From assembly GCF_018446385.1 (NCBI RefSeq), contig NC_056000.1, forward strand, positions 77,944,688-78,008,687: DNA of 64,000 bases, in the 5' to 3' direction. Each line of letters starts with the position of its first letter. The first letter of the stretch is position 1. Position numbers and translations under genes: made by a program. Source of the DNA: Zingiber officinale (lineage: Eukaryota > Streptophyta > Magnoliopsida > Zingiberales > Zingiberaceae). Below the pieces are notes generated by a model that saw nothing but the letters and a program-made list of their open reading frames with translations, had not been told where the DNA came from and searched no databases. This document shows positions 48,194-60,417 of the stretch, piece after piece.

Positions 48194-51100
48194 TGTGAGA
48201 TCTCGGAAGAATTTAATAAATAAGGTTATTTGGGAAATAGCCTTATAGAATTTTTCCGGAATTTTTAGAAATTTTCTAGGAATTTTTCGGAGCTCGTAAG
48301 GAGGGTTTTGAGGGGATCGATCGACCGGTTCGGATAAAGCCTGTTTGGATACCCGTTTAAGGGAGGAAATGTTTTATTAAATAATTCTTTTCTTTTATTT
48401 CCCCCCCAAATCGCCGTTTTCCCCAAACACTGCCGATCCCGACCCTCTCTTCCCCGACTCCTCTCTGCCCTATCCTCGTCTCTGCTCCGCCGACGCCGAC
48501 ACCAAGGAGTAGATCGCCGGCAACAATCTTCCTCTTCCGAGCTCCGTCGAACTCAAGCGCGGGCCTTTCCCTCGCGTTGCCCTCGGTTGCTATGGCCGAC
48601 ATCAGATGCCAACCAACGAGCCGATCCTCTCTCGCGTGGACGACACGACGCCGATGATCGCCAGTGTAGACCTATCCTCGGAGCTTGCCGGAGATCAATT
48701 AAGGAGGCACGGCTCATCTTGATTTTCTCTTCTCAACCCTTCCCTGATCTTGCCTCCCGGTTCTGCCGATCCTTTCTTCCCCGATTCGATCGCCGGCTTG
48801 AAGATGCCCTAGGGTTTCGAAGGTAAGCTATTAAACCTAGCTGTGGATGTTAGAGCTTCGGTTTTCTTCTCTGTTTACTGATCCTCATCTTCTTGGCGGT
48901 GGAATTAGGTCACGGTTTTGGAGAAGTTGGTATCAGGGAGGTGTTGTTGGATTAGGGGAAGGAATCGAATCAGACTTGTGCTAGGTTTTCCCTGATCAGA
49001 TTGGTCATCTTCTTGTGGTTTGTAATCGATCAGTGATGATCTTCCGATTGGGTGACTTCTTCTGGAGATGACCTTTGGAGATCAACTTCTTTGCTGTGTT
49101 TGAGGTATCAGCTGAAGTGGGGAAGAATTCCAGTAGGGCTAGCTGTGATTCCTTTGATCCAGCCAAGAAAATTCCTCTCACTGTGCTCTGTGGTGTTCTT
49201 GATCAAGCAACTCACCTTTGTTTCAGCAGACACCTCATCCAGCAGCTGTGCTGGTTCTAGCATCAACAACATTTGAGATCAAGGTAAGTTGTGAGGTAAT
49301 TGATCTTGGTTGTAGATCATGTTTCGGAGTTGAATTCTAGATGATCTTGTTCTAGATTGGAATTAGGGTTTTACTTAGTGGTTTATGTGGAGGGATTTTG
49401 ATACATGTTGTAACTAGTTGTTAAATTGCGTAGATGTAATTGTGTAGAATAAATCCAATGAAATGGTTAGGGTTAGGGTAATTAACCCTAATCAACCGTT
49501 GGATTTCTAATCTAATTGGTGGTTAGGGATTAGGTAACTAACCCTAATCGACCATTAGATTTAAATTGGTAAGTTGTGATTGTGGTGATTAGGGTTTTGC
49601 CCTAATTTAGTTTTTAGAAATTTTATTTAGCTATTTCATTTGAATTTAGCTAAATAAAATATATATGTTGTTTGACACAGGACTCTGATTCGAGACGAGC
49701 ATCTCAATAGTGGATTAGGATTGGATTGTACCTTCTATTTGAGGCGGGTACCCTTTGACTTATCTTTTGATACTGTCTTATGATATGTATAGTTTATATA
49801 TAGTTACTAGTGATAGATGGTAGATTTATTTCTTCCATGGTCTTAGCTTAGTTGATACCTATCACATGCTTCTACTGTTAGATGCTTTACATTGGTCTGG
49901 TTTACTTTTATCTCTTACCATGTGTATATGTGTTTGCGGTTATGATTACTTATAGTGCTTATCTACCCATGATTAGAGGCTGGAGATACTTGTTATATAT
50001 TGTTGGATTCATGTTGTTTATATCTCTGTTATATATCTGCGTTTACCTTTTTGGCACCTACGTATATGGAGGAGGATACGTTCAGGTATGACATTCTGTA
50101 GCCACATGCACCATACCGCATGATTGCATGCTGGGCGATGGACGACTCCATTATTGTTGAGCTCGTCGACCGGCTACATGGGCCTACACACAACGTGTTC
50201 ACTCATGGGTAGTGGACAATCGTGGTGTGTATGGCAGGTTGCTCGGTGGTGCACCGCCGGGGTGCTCATGGGTAGCACGATACAGCGGGGTTGCAGCCGG
50301 GATCCCTCCCCGTCATCGTGTACCGGGAGTTGAGAGCATTGCGCTCCCTCACTATGTTTGAGGTAGGAGGATAGATGTACTCCGACAGCATCCCGTCCAC
50401 TCGGTCACTCTTCAGGGGTAGTGACGACAGAGTGCACGGTGTCACAGCCCTACCTACGCGGTCTCACCATTGTGTGTGAGATACAGACTGGCGTCAGGGG
50501 TGACCATGTCATATTGCATCATATGCACAGATTACATTTATTGTTATTGTTGCATATTGGATGATGCACTTGGGTGACTGCATATGATTGACATGCATAT
50601 AGGATACATGCGTATTTGTTCTGACTATCTTTATCTGTGTATGTCCACAGTCATTCGCCCAAGCCTCGCAGGTGAGTACAGTTTATTTCAGTTATGCATT
50701 TCTTATTATTCTTGCTGTAAACTGTATTACATGCTTCTGGTTACTCATTACGGTTTATTCAGCTATGCATACCTGTTATATTGTTAGGAGACTGTACCTT
50801 AGGATATTACTGGTAGTTATATGTTGCTGTACATATCTATTGGATTACCTGCTGAGTTCTTTGAACTCACCCCGTTGTTACTATTTTTCAAGTTGAGGCC
50901 GTCAGGAGAGATTCCAGTCGCTGGCCCCATTATCGCGAGGATTTTCTTTGTCGGATTATATTTTGCTTTTGCATCTTATATACTTGTATTGTGGATTTGT
51001 ATTGTGGACTTTACATTGAACATTCGGGTTTGCTACTTTTGTTTTCTGCTGCGGTTGTATTTTCATTACTTCGTGGATTTGTTTTCTTCGTTGTAGTGGA

Positions 51101-51347
51101 GTAGGCTGTTTACATATATCTTCGGGGTTCTATATCGTCTTTCCTTATTAAACTGCGTGGATTGATCATATATTATATCTGTGTGGAATGTTGATATAAA
51201 CTGCGTGGTTTGTTTACTGTTTGTGTGTATTGTTCCGGCTGAGTGTGGCCGAGGTATAGATATATGTATACTGAGATTCATATTGTCCGCCGTACAGGGG
51301 AGATGCTGTCGAAATTTCTTCGGACGGGGACTACCTGGGGCGTGACA
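48194..51347 (+). repeat. 3' LTR of element B (3.15 kb)
   Basis: Same ends as the 5' LTR and directly followed by the target duplication CTTGC. It is about 77 bp longer than the 5' copy, mostly within the block at about 50160-50840. Confidence 0.9.
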
Positions 51348-51352
51348 CTTGC

Positions 51353-53300
51353 TTTGCTAAATCGAACCATCTGGAGTGCCAGAAAGAGCATTTCTTTCTG
51401 CAGACATAGAGCCACAAACCGAATTTGTTCATGTGAACCAGATAGAATAAACGAAGTTTCAGTTTTTGAAGGTCATTCTTGAGCATCTGAGCTGAAATTA
51501 AACTAAGCCTATATGTATTGGATAACTACCATGCTTCACATAATTTTTGGTAATTCTGTAACTTGTTTGATTGTGGATTCAACAAGAGATTGATAAGTTA
51601 TTGAAAAGCTGGGTGTGAAGGCTACTCAGTAAGGATGCTGTAGCTTTGAGAGACCAAATGACTAAATATTATTGGACAACGAGAATGATGGCCACATTTA
51701 AACAATTGGATAAGATATTATATATCAAATTTTTTATTGAGAAAAAAAAAATTGTTAAGTATTCTATATGAATGTTTCTAAACTTTATGGATGCTATAAA
51801 TTTTGTAGGTAGAGAGGATTGAAAAATAGATTCGCAAACTAGAGTTTTGCACATGATTTATTATTGTCTCAAATAGGGAGCTAATATGAAGTTGGGAAGA
51901 AACAGACATCCTAGTATGCAAATGGACATAAATGACATGAATATTCGACTCTACTTGCCGAACTAGAAAGTCAAGCTTAGTCATTCTTTATTAAGCATAA
52001 GCACAACATGCTTCACAAATGAACATGTTATATAAGTTGATAAGAGATGGAAGCTTGTTGATTTTATTTCCGGATCATTAAGATATAGGAAAAGTTTCCC
52101 AAGAGTTAATTGGAAATTGATTCTTCATTTTGTTTAATTGCTTTTGTCAATGATAACAGAGGCTATATTTTCTGTTTCATCTGTTCATCTTGAATCAGGT
52201 GTTCATTTTTGCTTGGGCTTATTCGTATTGATCATTAACTTCAAGTGGTTAAAAGCATTTCAGTGATGTTTAATAGGATGTTTTGATATGAGTCTGATGT
52301 TAAACTGTCCACTTACGGGTAGTGTTTGTATACACGTCCAGTTATGATTGTTGTAAGTTTCTTGTAGATTATACCCGAGTGGTTAGACACTTGTGTCTAT
52401 TAGACTTTATTGGAAGCATTAAGTGATTATACTCATTAGGTATGTGTTGTGAGTATTATTAGAGGTGTATTGTTGATTATACCCATGTTGATATATGCAC
52501 ACGGATTCGGTTTGTAATGTTGAGGGTATCACACTAATTTTTACCTGTGTTATGAGTATGTTTGGTGTATTCTAATTGGAGGATTATGTCGATCATACCT
52601 GTGTTGCGTGTACCAGGTGTATGGTTGGTAGCATCAGGATGATTCTACCTATGTTGAATGTAGAATGTTGAGTGTCTACATTATGTTATGGGTTGTATTA
52701 CCCTGTCAACTAATTCTCCTATTAGTGGGTGACCAACCCACTAGGATGATGATAGAGTTGACTATGAATCTGATTTGCTTACTGGGTTGTTATACCCTAG
52801 GCTATCCACAGTGATCTGTGGTAGAGAGACCTTGTGCAGTCTCTAGTTGGATAATTAGGTGCCTTGGACATTTATGTACACATATTATTGTTTGTTTGTG
52901 GTAGAGCGTAGCTCCCACATATTTTAGATGGTTGTGGTGGAGCGTTGCTCCCACATATTGCGGATTGCTTGTAGCGGAGCATTGCTCCCATATTTATTGT
53001 AGATACATATTTCAGATTATTTGTGGTGGAGCGTTGCTCCCACATATGGAGGATTTCTTGTGGTAGAGTATTGCTCCCACATATGTATTGTGGTATTTCG
53101 TGTGATGGAGCATTGCTCTCACATTGGAGGATCTTTTCCTTGGTGATTTATGTTGTTGGTGATTAGATTTCCGACTTATTATCAGAGATCTTATGGATAG
53201 GGATGTCGGTGATACGGATGATATGTGTCTTGGTTTTTGCCATATAGGCTTACAGTGCCTTAGATGTTTTTAGGGACTCGATGATTCTGGTAGTTCGAGG
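51353..53300 (+). other. Internal sequence of element A without recognisable coding parts
   Basis: Between element B and A's pol remnants I see no domain. The stretch includes TACCTGTGTT/TACCCATGTTG-like recurring words (about 52380-52700) and the hairpin array described separately. Confidence 0.5.
52893..53135. repeat. Array of six GGAGC-GTT-GCTCC hairpins in element A
   Basis: Six copies of a GTGGTGGAGCGTTGCTCCCA-like motif (near 52900, 52935, 52970, 53025, 53070 and 53105), each able to form a short stem, separated by variable TTGT/GGATT spacers of 15-45 bp. Confidence 0.8.
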
Positions 53301-55772
53301 ATGTTTGGATCGGTTTCCATTGTCTTTGTTGACGATGATGTGATCTATTTCGGATCCGCGGTGAGTCGCGCACATCATCGTTGCATAGTTCTAGAGATGT
53401 TTCGATGAGAACATCTATATGCGAAGTTCAGTAGTGCGTTTTGAGATTGTCTTCTGTGAGATTTTTGGGGACACATGGTGACCAATAGGGAATACCGTGG
53501 ATCCACAGGAGATGGAGTTTGTTACCATTGGATAGTAGTCGTAGTCTATACAGGAGACTCGCAACTTCCTTTGTTTGGCTCGATATTTTCGGAGATACGT
53601 TGAGGGTTTCTCACGGATTGCTATGCTACTTACACGCCTGACCAGGAAAGGCGTGAAGTTCATTTGGACTGAGGGTTGCAAGACCAGCTTCTAGGAGCTG
53701 AAGCGGAGACTAGGGTCGACTTCTATTTTTTTTAGGTTTTACCTTCTGGAGAGGATGGATTTATCCTCTACACCGACGCGTCTCTACATGGTTTGAGCGT
53801 TGTTCTGATGCAGCACGATAGAGTAGTTTCCTATGCTTCTCGGTAATTGAAGGAGCATGAGGAGAACTACCCAGTACATAACTTGTGGCTGACCGCCATT
53901 ATTTTGCCTTGAAGATTTGGCAGCAGCATCTGTTCGATATTACATTTGAGATTCTCACTGGTCATAAGAGTCTCAAATAGCTGTTCACTTAGAAAGAAAC
54001 TTAATCTCTGACTAAGGAGAATGATGAAATTCCTGACAGATTACGATTTGTACCATTAGCTATTACCCGAGGAGAGCTAATGTGGTTGCTGATGCACTTA
54101 GCAGGAAGTCCAGTGGTACTTTAGCTTGCCACCGAGTTGTGGTCACAGACTTGATTCAAGATTTCTCCGAGTTGGGCCTTGAGGGGTAAGGACAGACAGA
54201 GCAGGGTATTATTGTTGCCAGGGTTGCTCAGTCGTCGATCAGGACAGGATCCGAGAGCCCTAGGCTGCTGATCAGTATTTGTAGTTTATTTGCAGCCGGA
54301 TAGTTCCGGGCAGCAGACTAAGTTTCCCCGAGATGAAGCGGGTATTATATACTTCTGAGGCGGATTGTGCGTACCTCAGTCTCACCCGGTCTTATCGGAG
54401 TTACGTCAGGAGGCTCATCGCTCACGATGTGCTATCCACCCAGGCGGGACCCGCATGTATCGAGATTTGAGGTGTTCCTATTGGTGGAACGATATGAGGG
54501 AAGACATCGCGTAATTTGTAACGAGAGGTCTTGTCTGTCAACAGGTGAAGGCAGAGCACCAGATACCTGCTGGATTATTTTAGTGGATCCCTATTCCTGA
54601 GTGGGAATGGGAACATATTATCATGGACTGTGTGGTGAGTCTGCCTAGAACACGACGAGGTCATGACGCGATTTGGGTAATCGTTGATTGATTAACCCAA
54701 TCCGCGCACTCGTTAGCGATCCGGAAGACTGATTTCCTGGATTGATTGGTAGATCTATTTTGCTGGGAGATCATCCGATCACGTGGTGTTCCGTTGACTA
54801 TTATTTCGGACAGAGACCCCGGTTCATGTCTCGATTCTGGCAGAGTCTGTAGTAGGCCTTGGGCGCTCAGCTCCGATTCAGTACAGCTTTCCATCCGCAG
54901 ACAGATGGACAGTCAGAGCGGACCATTCAGACTCTAGAGAATTTGCTGAGATCGTGTGTATTGGATTTCGGAGGTAGTTGGGAGGACCATCTGCCATTGG
55001 TAGAGTTCGCCTACAACGACAGTTTTCTTTCGGCTATCCGGATGACACCGCTTGAAGCGTTGTATGGTAGGTCTTATCGTACACCCACCCTCTTGGATGA
55101 GGTTGGGGAGGCCCAGTTGTTGGGACCTCATAGAGCTCAGCATGATGCAGAGTTGGTCCGTACTATCAGACGGAGGATGTCAGAGGCGCAGGACCGCCAA
55201 AAGAATTATGCTGACCAGAGTCGGAAACCCTTAGAGTTCTTTATTTGCGACCATGTATTTCTGCGTGTCTCACCGTCGAAAGGGGTGAAGAGATTTGGCC
55301 CCGGGGTAAGCTAGCTCCGCGATACATTGGACCTTTCCAGATCTTGGAGAGGATTGGAGCTATAGCTTATCGTCTGACACTACCATCGTTCCTGTCAGGT
55401 GTTCACGACGTATGTCATGTATCTATGGTGAGGAGATACATAGCAGACCCAACTCATGTGTTGTCTGATATACCAGTTTCCCTTCAGCCTGACGCCACCT
55501 ACGAGGAGGTTCCGGTACGGATTCTGAACCGGAAAGAATGTCAGATGCGGAACAAGATTATACGGCTGGTTAGAGTTGGATGGTAGTATCATTCGGATGA
55601 GGAGGCTACTTGGGAGCTTGAGGATACGATCCGAGTTAAATACCCCCACCTTTTCACTTGAGGTATGTGGGTTAGAGTTTCTTTCAGCATTTATACTGTT
55701 CGGTGATACTCTAGTGTTTGCTACTGGTTATAGCGAAATTTGGGGACCAAATTTTTTATTAGTAGGGGAGGA

Positions 55773-58236
55773 TGTGAGATCTCATAAAATTTAAATAATA
55801 GGGTTAATTGAGAAAATATCCTTATAATATTTTTCCAGAATTTTTAAAAATTTTCTGAGAATTTTTCGGAGCCTGTACGGAGGGTTTTGAGGGGACGAAT
55901 TAATGGGTTCAGATAAGGCCTGTTTGCGATACCCATTTAAGTGAGAAAAAGATTTATTTATAAATCCCTTTTATTATTCCTACCCCCAAACGCCGATTCC
56001 GATTTGTTTTCTCCCCGATCCCTTCTGCTCACGCGCCTCTTTCCTCTGCCTATTTCCTTTCTCTTCTCTGATGCCGACGACGCCACCAGGGGAAGTTATT
56101 GCCGGCGGTTGAGCACCCTATTTCTCCATCGATTGTGCTAGCTTGGAGGTCGTGGTTCCTTCCGGGTCATCGGCTTTGTGGAGGCATTCTCTCGGTGGAG
56201 TTGATAGGAGATCCAAACCCTAACCTTCACCCTTTACCTTATGGATCCGTGCCCTAGATCGTCGGGATTCGGAAGCCGGGAGCGTGCGTCGATGACAGAG
56301 GAAGGTTTCTGGAGTTTTTCCTCTCTTCCGATTACATCACCGATGTCTTTTGCTTCCTTCCACACGACGACAGGCTGTGCCCTAGGTGTGATGTGAAGGT
56401 AAGGGATCTTGTTGGTTGATTGTTGAGGGTTTTGTGTGACAATTCTTGATCCTTCTTCACTGATTCTCTCCAAACCGTGCCCTAGGTCCGTTGCCGGTGC
56501 TAGGTCTTGGCAAATGCTGTCTGATTGGGGGTTAGTGGTATCTTCGATACTCTGCTTCATGGATTGGATTAGGTGACTTCTGCTGGAGACAACCGATTGA
56601 AGGTAAGGGTTGATTTCAGGTATTAGGTCATTGATTGAATTTGGAATGCCTGGTTGATCTGTAACCTCATCTTGATCTGATTCCAGTGAGGTTGAGTGCT
56701 ATGGATCGATAAGCATGGTGGTGAGGTGAGGTTCGGTGTACTATGGGATTCCCGTTGGTGCACAGCGGCTTTGATCAAAGCAGAGAGGTGGATTTCAGTA
56801 GCTTACCTTGGTTCGGCAGGACCTATTTCCACTAACAATCTTGTTGGCTGAGCTTGAGGACTTTGACGCGAGACGAGTATCTCGATGTCGGATTTGGACT
56901 GGATACGATTCTTCTATATCGGAGGCGGGTACCTTGACTTATCTTTTTGATATGTCTTGTTGATATGTCTAGTAGATTATAGCCTTTAGTAATAATTATG
57001 TTCGTCCTTATTTCGGTATGTCACTACCGGATACTCGTTACATGCTTGTTTGCTCACCTGTTATGCATTTTATGCTAGTATCCATATGATTATATATATG
57101 CTCAGTGAGATAGTGACATACCATGCTTGTTATGTTCAGGACCTAGGTTTTTGATATCCTAGCTGACCTGTGTACTTTAGTTCTTCGTATTTGACCATCG
57201 AGATTACGATACTCATTTTATATATATGGATATGGTTATGCTGATCAGTTTATTGCTATGCTTAGTGTCATGCATTATGATTGCATGTTGCGCGATTGTC
57301 GGCTCCACTATGGTTGAGCACATCGCCAGTTACATGTACTGCACACACCACCACTCATGGGTTAGTGGTATATCAGACATGTGTGTGGCGGTTCTGCTGT
57401 TTGGCTCCGTTGGTCCGAGGACTCAGCGTGGTAGCCGGCAGACAGTTCCGCTCTATTTGGCTCCGCTGGCATTTAGTGTAGCAGCGTAGTAGCCGGCAGA
57501 CGGTGGACTCTGTTTGGCTCTGTTGATCAGGTGACTCAGCGTGGTAGCCGGCAGAGATACCTCCCCGTCATCGTGTACCGGGAGATGAGAGCATTGAGCT
57601 CCCCCATTTATGATTTGGGGTCAAAGGACAGGAGTACTCCGACAGCATCCCGTCCACTCGGTCACTCATCAGGAGTAGTGACGACAGAGTGCACGGTTGT
57701 CACAGCCCTACCCACTCGGCCTCACTATTGTGTGTGAGATGACTGACTGGCGTCAGGGGTGACCAGAACGCATCATTGGCATCATACACATTTATGCATT
57801 TACTGCTTGTGTTTGCTGCACTTGTATGCTGCATTTGGATGGATGCATATGTTTGACATGCATACAGGATTTATGACACTTCCGGTCTGACGACTTGATT
57901 ATTCTGATAGGTGGCCCTGGTGAGTACAGTACTCTTCAGCCTTTTCTATTATGCATTACCTTCTTTTGTTCAGGAGACTGTACTCCATAGTTATTACTAT
58001 TTGTTATAGTTTACTGTACATGTCAACTAGGTATCTGCTGAGTTGTTAAACTCACCCCCATGGACACTATCTTTTTCAGGTACTAGGTTATTTATGGAGA
58101 CGCTTGGAGTATCCTGGCTGCCGGTCCCCACGTCACATCAGAAGCCCTGTCTCTGCCTTTGTTTATTGTTATTTTTGGTATATGTATTTGTGTACTTAGC
58201 TTTGTGTTCCAGTTTTGTGATCGGAGTGTTGTTTTG
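55773..58236 (+). repeat. 3' LTR of element A, interrupted by element C
   Basis: Begins TGTGAGATCT and follows the 5' LTR to the equivalent of about 40214, where element C starts. It carries one extra copy of a roughly 55-bp GTAGCCGGCAG-containing unit (about 57490-57550) relative to the 5' LTR. Confidence 0.85.
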
Positions 58237-58474
58237 TGTAACGACCCACCTTCTGGGTACTATACTAGGCTGTAAGGCCGATCGCTACAGTTATGCTGTG
58301 CTATACTGTGCGGAAAGCTGAGCTAATTAAAATTTTACTCTACTAAGGACGGATACAACTGATAAGAAAGGTCTAAAGACCTTCTTTGCTGGTGTACACA
58401 TGCTAAGGAGGGGAAACTGAACATCCCAACTGAGCTAGGGACTAGAAACTAAACTTCCCAACTACCTACAGACC

Positions 58475-58705
58475 TGCCGATCGATCCACAAATCGATCGG
58501 AGCTGCTGTCGTTCTGTTCCCAACTGGATCGGTCGGCAGACCGATCCAGGCACCTGAAACTCTCCTGGAACGCTGCTGTATCGTGCTGGATCGGTCGGCT
58601 GACCGATCCAGGAGGATATAGTAGCATACTGTATCTGTCTGGATCGGTCGGCTGACCGATCCAGTGGCACTGCTCAGGCCCTAATCGGTCTGGAGACCGA
58701 TCAGA
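58475..58705. repeat. Array of five GATCGGTC palindromes in the element C LTR
   Basis: Dyads near 58475, 58524, 58587, 58639 and 58682, typically TGGATCGGTCGG, a few bases, CCGATCCA, spaced about 45-65 bp apart with unrelated spacers. The layout mirrors the array in the Copia LTR at 3348-3681. Confidence 0.85.
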
Positions 58706-60360
58706 GTTCTGATTTCGCCCGGGAACTCTGATTTCAGCACTTTGGCATGCCAAAACCTCATACAACAACTCTAAACCAATGCAAATCACACTAATATAAA
58801 ACTACTAACATTCTAAACCTGGCATACTACATAGTGCATGGTTTACTATTTCATAACACTTAACAATCAAAACTGAATAATGAAAACTAAAAACGCAAAG
58901 TGCTAATACTGAAGTAAAACTGTTTAGATCCCAAAGATCTTTATTCCAACTCCTACCCACACACATCTTGATAGCATTGCCCTCCAGCCTCCGCTACTGA
59001 TCCACTTTTCCTTTACCTTTATCTGCAGTATAAGAAAAGTAGTATCTATAAGCTAAAAAGCTTAGTAAGAAACCATCTATCTCACGAAAACATGCATACG
59101 ATGCAGATATGTTTTAAAAACATGTTGTTGGAAAGTAGGTGCTGATCATGGCATAGCATGACATTTATTCATATGAACAGAAACTGAGCATGGCAATCAT
59201 ACTTGCAAAAATAGAGCTGAGCATGAAAACTGAAACTGAATATAAATCATGGAACTGAACTAAGCTGATCATGAACTGTACTAAACTAACTGAGCTGGTA
59301 CTGAAACTAAGCTGAACTCACGTAACTGATTGTGAATTTGAAAAGCTATACATATAATAAGTGAAAATACTAAACATGCTGCTGAGGGGCCCGGCAACTG
59401 TACGTGCTATGCGCGCATCTCTAACTAGACCCGGGGTTGCAAGTCCCAAATTTAGTAGAGCTACTAGGTTATCTAAACCTAGGGACCGACTATGGGAGCC
59501 CAGCCCAATGGATATCTAATCCAGTACAGTGCCAACTGAAAAGTAAAATACTGAGTATAGCTAAACTGTTCTAAATTGCTGTTTCTAGGTTATCTGAACC
59601 TAGAGGCGACTGTGGGAGCCCACCCATTGGATCGTAGTCCCATATAAGCTAGAATAAACTGATTTACTAATTTAGATGCTTCTAATGCATTCAACCGTGC
59701 TAATAAAAATGCCTAAGTTGCATTCTTTTCTAAGCTGGTTATTTAATCGAACACCTAGTGCGCTTTAACTCCCCTCTCTATTAGGGAGACTACCTTTAGG
59801 CACCCAACAGCATCTAAACCTCCAACTGAAGGAGAAAAGATGTGTCCGGCCCATCTAAAGGTACTCACTAAATCCCTAAACCTGCGAGGAGGGTTAAATA
59901 CACCCTATGTGTCGAAAACATACGCATATAACTAAACTAATGCACAGAAAAAATCACACGGTAGCTATTATACTGCAGGTGAGGGGTTTCTTACCTCTTA
60001 TTCATAATTTCTTACGATTCTAATCGCTAGAGTTCCGGTGGAGATGACCTTCTCGACGATCCGCTCACGTCTTCGCGTTCCTCTCGCGGAGAAGAACCTT
60101 TTTCGTGTTGGAGTCGTCGCCGGAAAGTGTCCTTGGGGCCCTAGAGAAAGAACCCTAGGTCTTCCTTGGTGTGGCGTCGAAAGAAGGAGGAAGAAAAGGG
60201 AGAGGTGGCGTGAGAGGGTTTCGGTGGAGAAGGATGTTGCCGAACCCAGTTCTCAAAATAAACCAACCCCAACTTAACCTTCCTATTCATACTAAGTAAT
60301 TAATTCGGCCAAACCAATTATAAATATAATTGATTCCCTTTCCTTTCAGCACGGCCCTGC

Positions 60361-60417
60361 TGGGTTCAACTGGTTACTAACATTATCCTTAAGCCATAGG
60401 TCTCGGGTTCGATCCCC
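60361..60417 (+). other. tRNA/SINE-like segment inside the element C LTR
   Basis: An A-box-like TGGGTTCAACTGG (60361-60373) and a good B box GGTTCGATCC (60406-60415) are spaced as in tRNA-derived sequences. I could not fold a convincing acceptor stem, so it is not called a tRNA gene. It may be a SINE head or an internal Pol III promoter. Confidence 0.4.

Larger units (their letters stand above)
41572..51347 (+). mobile_element. Ty3/Gypsy Tekay/Del-like element B with both LTRs and target duplication
   Basis: The 5' LTR is 41572-44648 and the 3' LTR 48194-51347. The 5-bp duplication CTTGC flanks both sides (41567-41571 and 51348-51352), so the ends are secure. Parts inside are gag (about 45030-45810, core MEYNAEFNRLARFCPEL), a knuckle-like motif near 45870, and one long open frame (46048-48084, 678 residues) with RNase H ([20 protein letters not shown]), integrase zinc and catalytic regions ([20 protein letters not shown]) and a C-terminal chromodomain-like end ([19 protein letters not shown]). 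I recognise no protease or reverse-transcriptase core, so the copy looks defective and non-autonomous, with a few breaks. It is inserted in element A and is younger than it. Confidence 0.9.
37791..58236 (+). mobile_element. Ty3/Gypsy Tekay/Del-like element A, hosting element B and cut by element C
   Basis: The 5' LTR is 37791-40471, and the 3' LTR starts at 55773 and is interrupted at 58236 by element C. Internal sequence lies at 40472-41571 and 51348-55772, split by element B. Recognisable pol parts are RT-tail, RNase H, integrase and chromodomain-like segments (about 53300-55660), clearly related to those of element B. The internal region is heavily broken, with many interruptions, while the two LTRs are near identical. 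It is inserted in Gypsy element 1. Confidence 0.8.
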
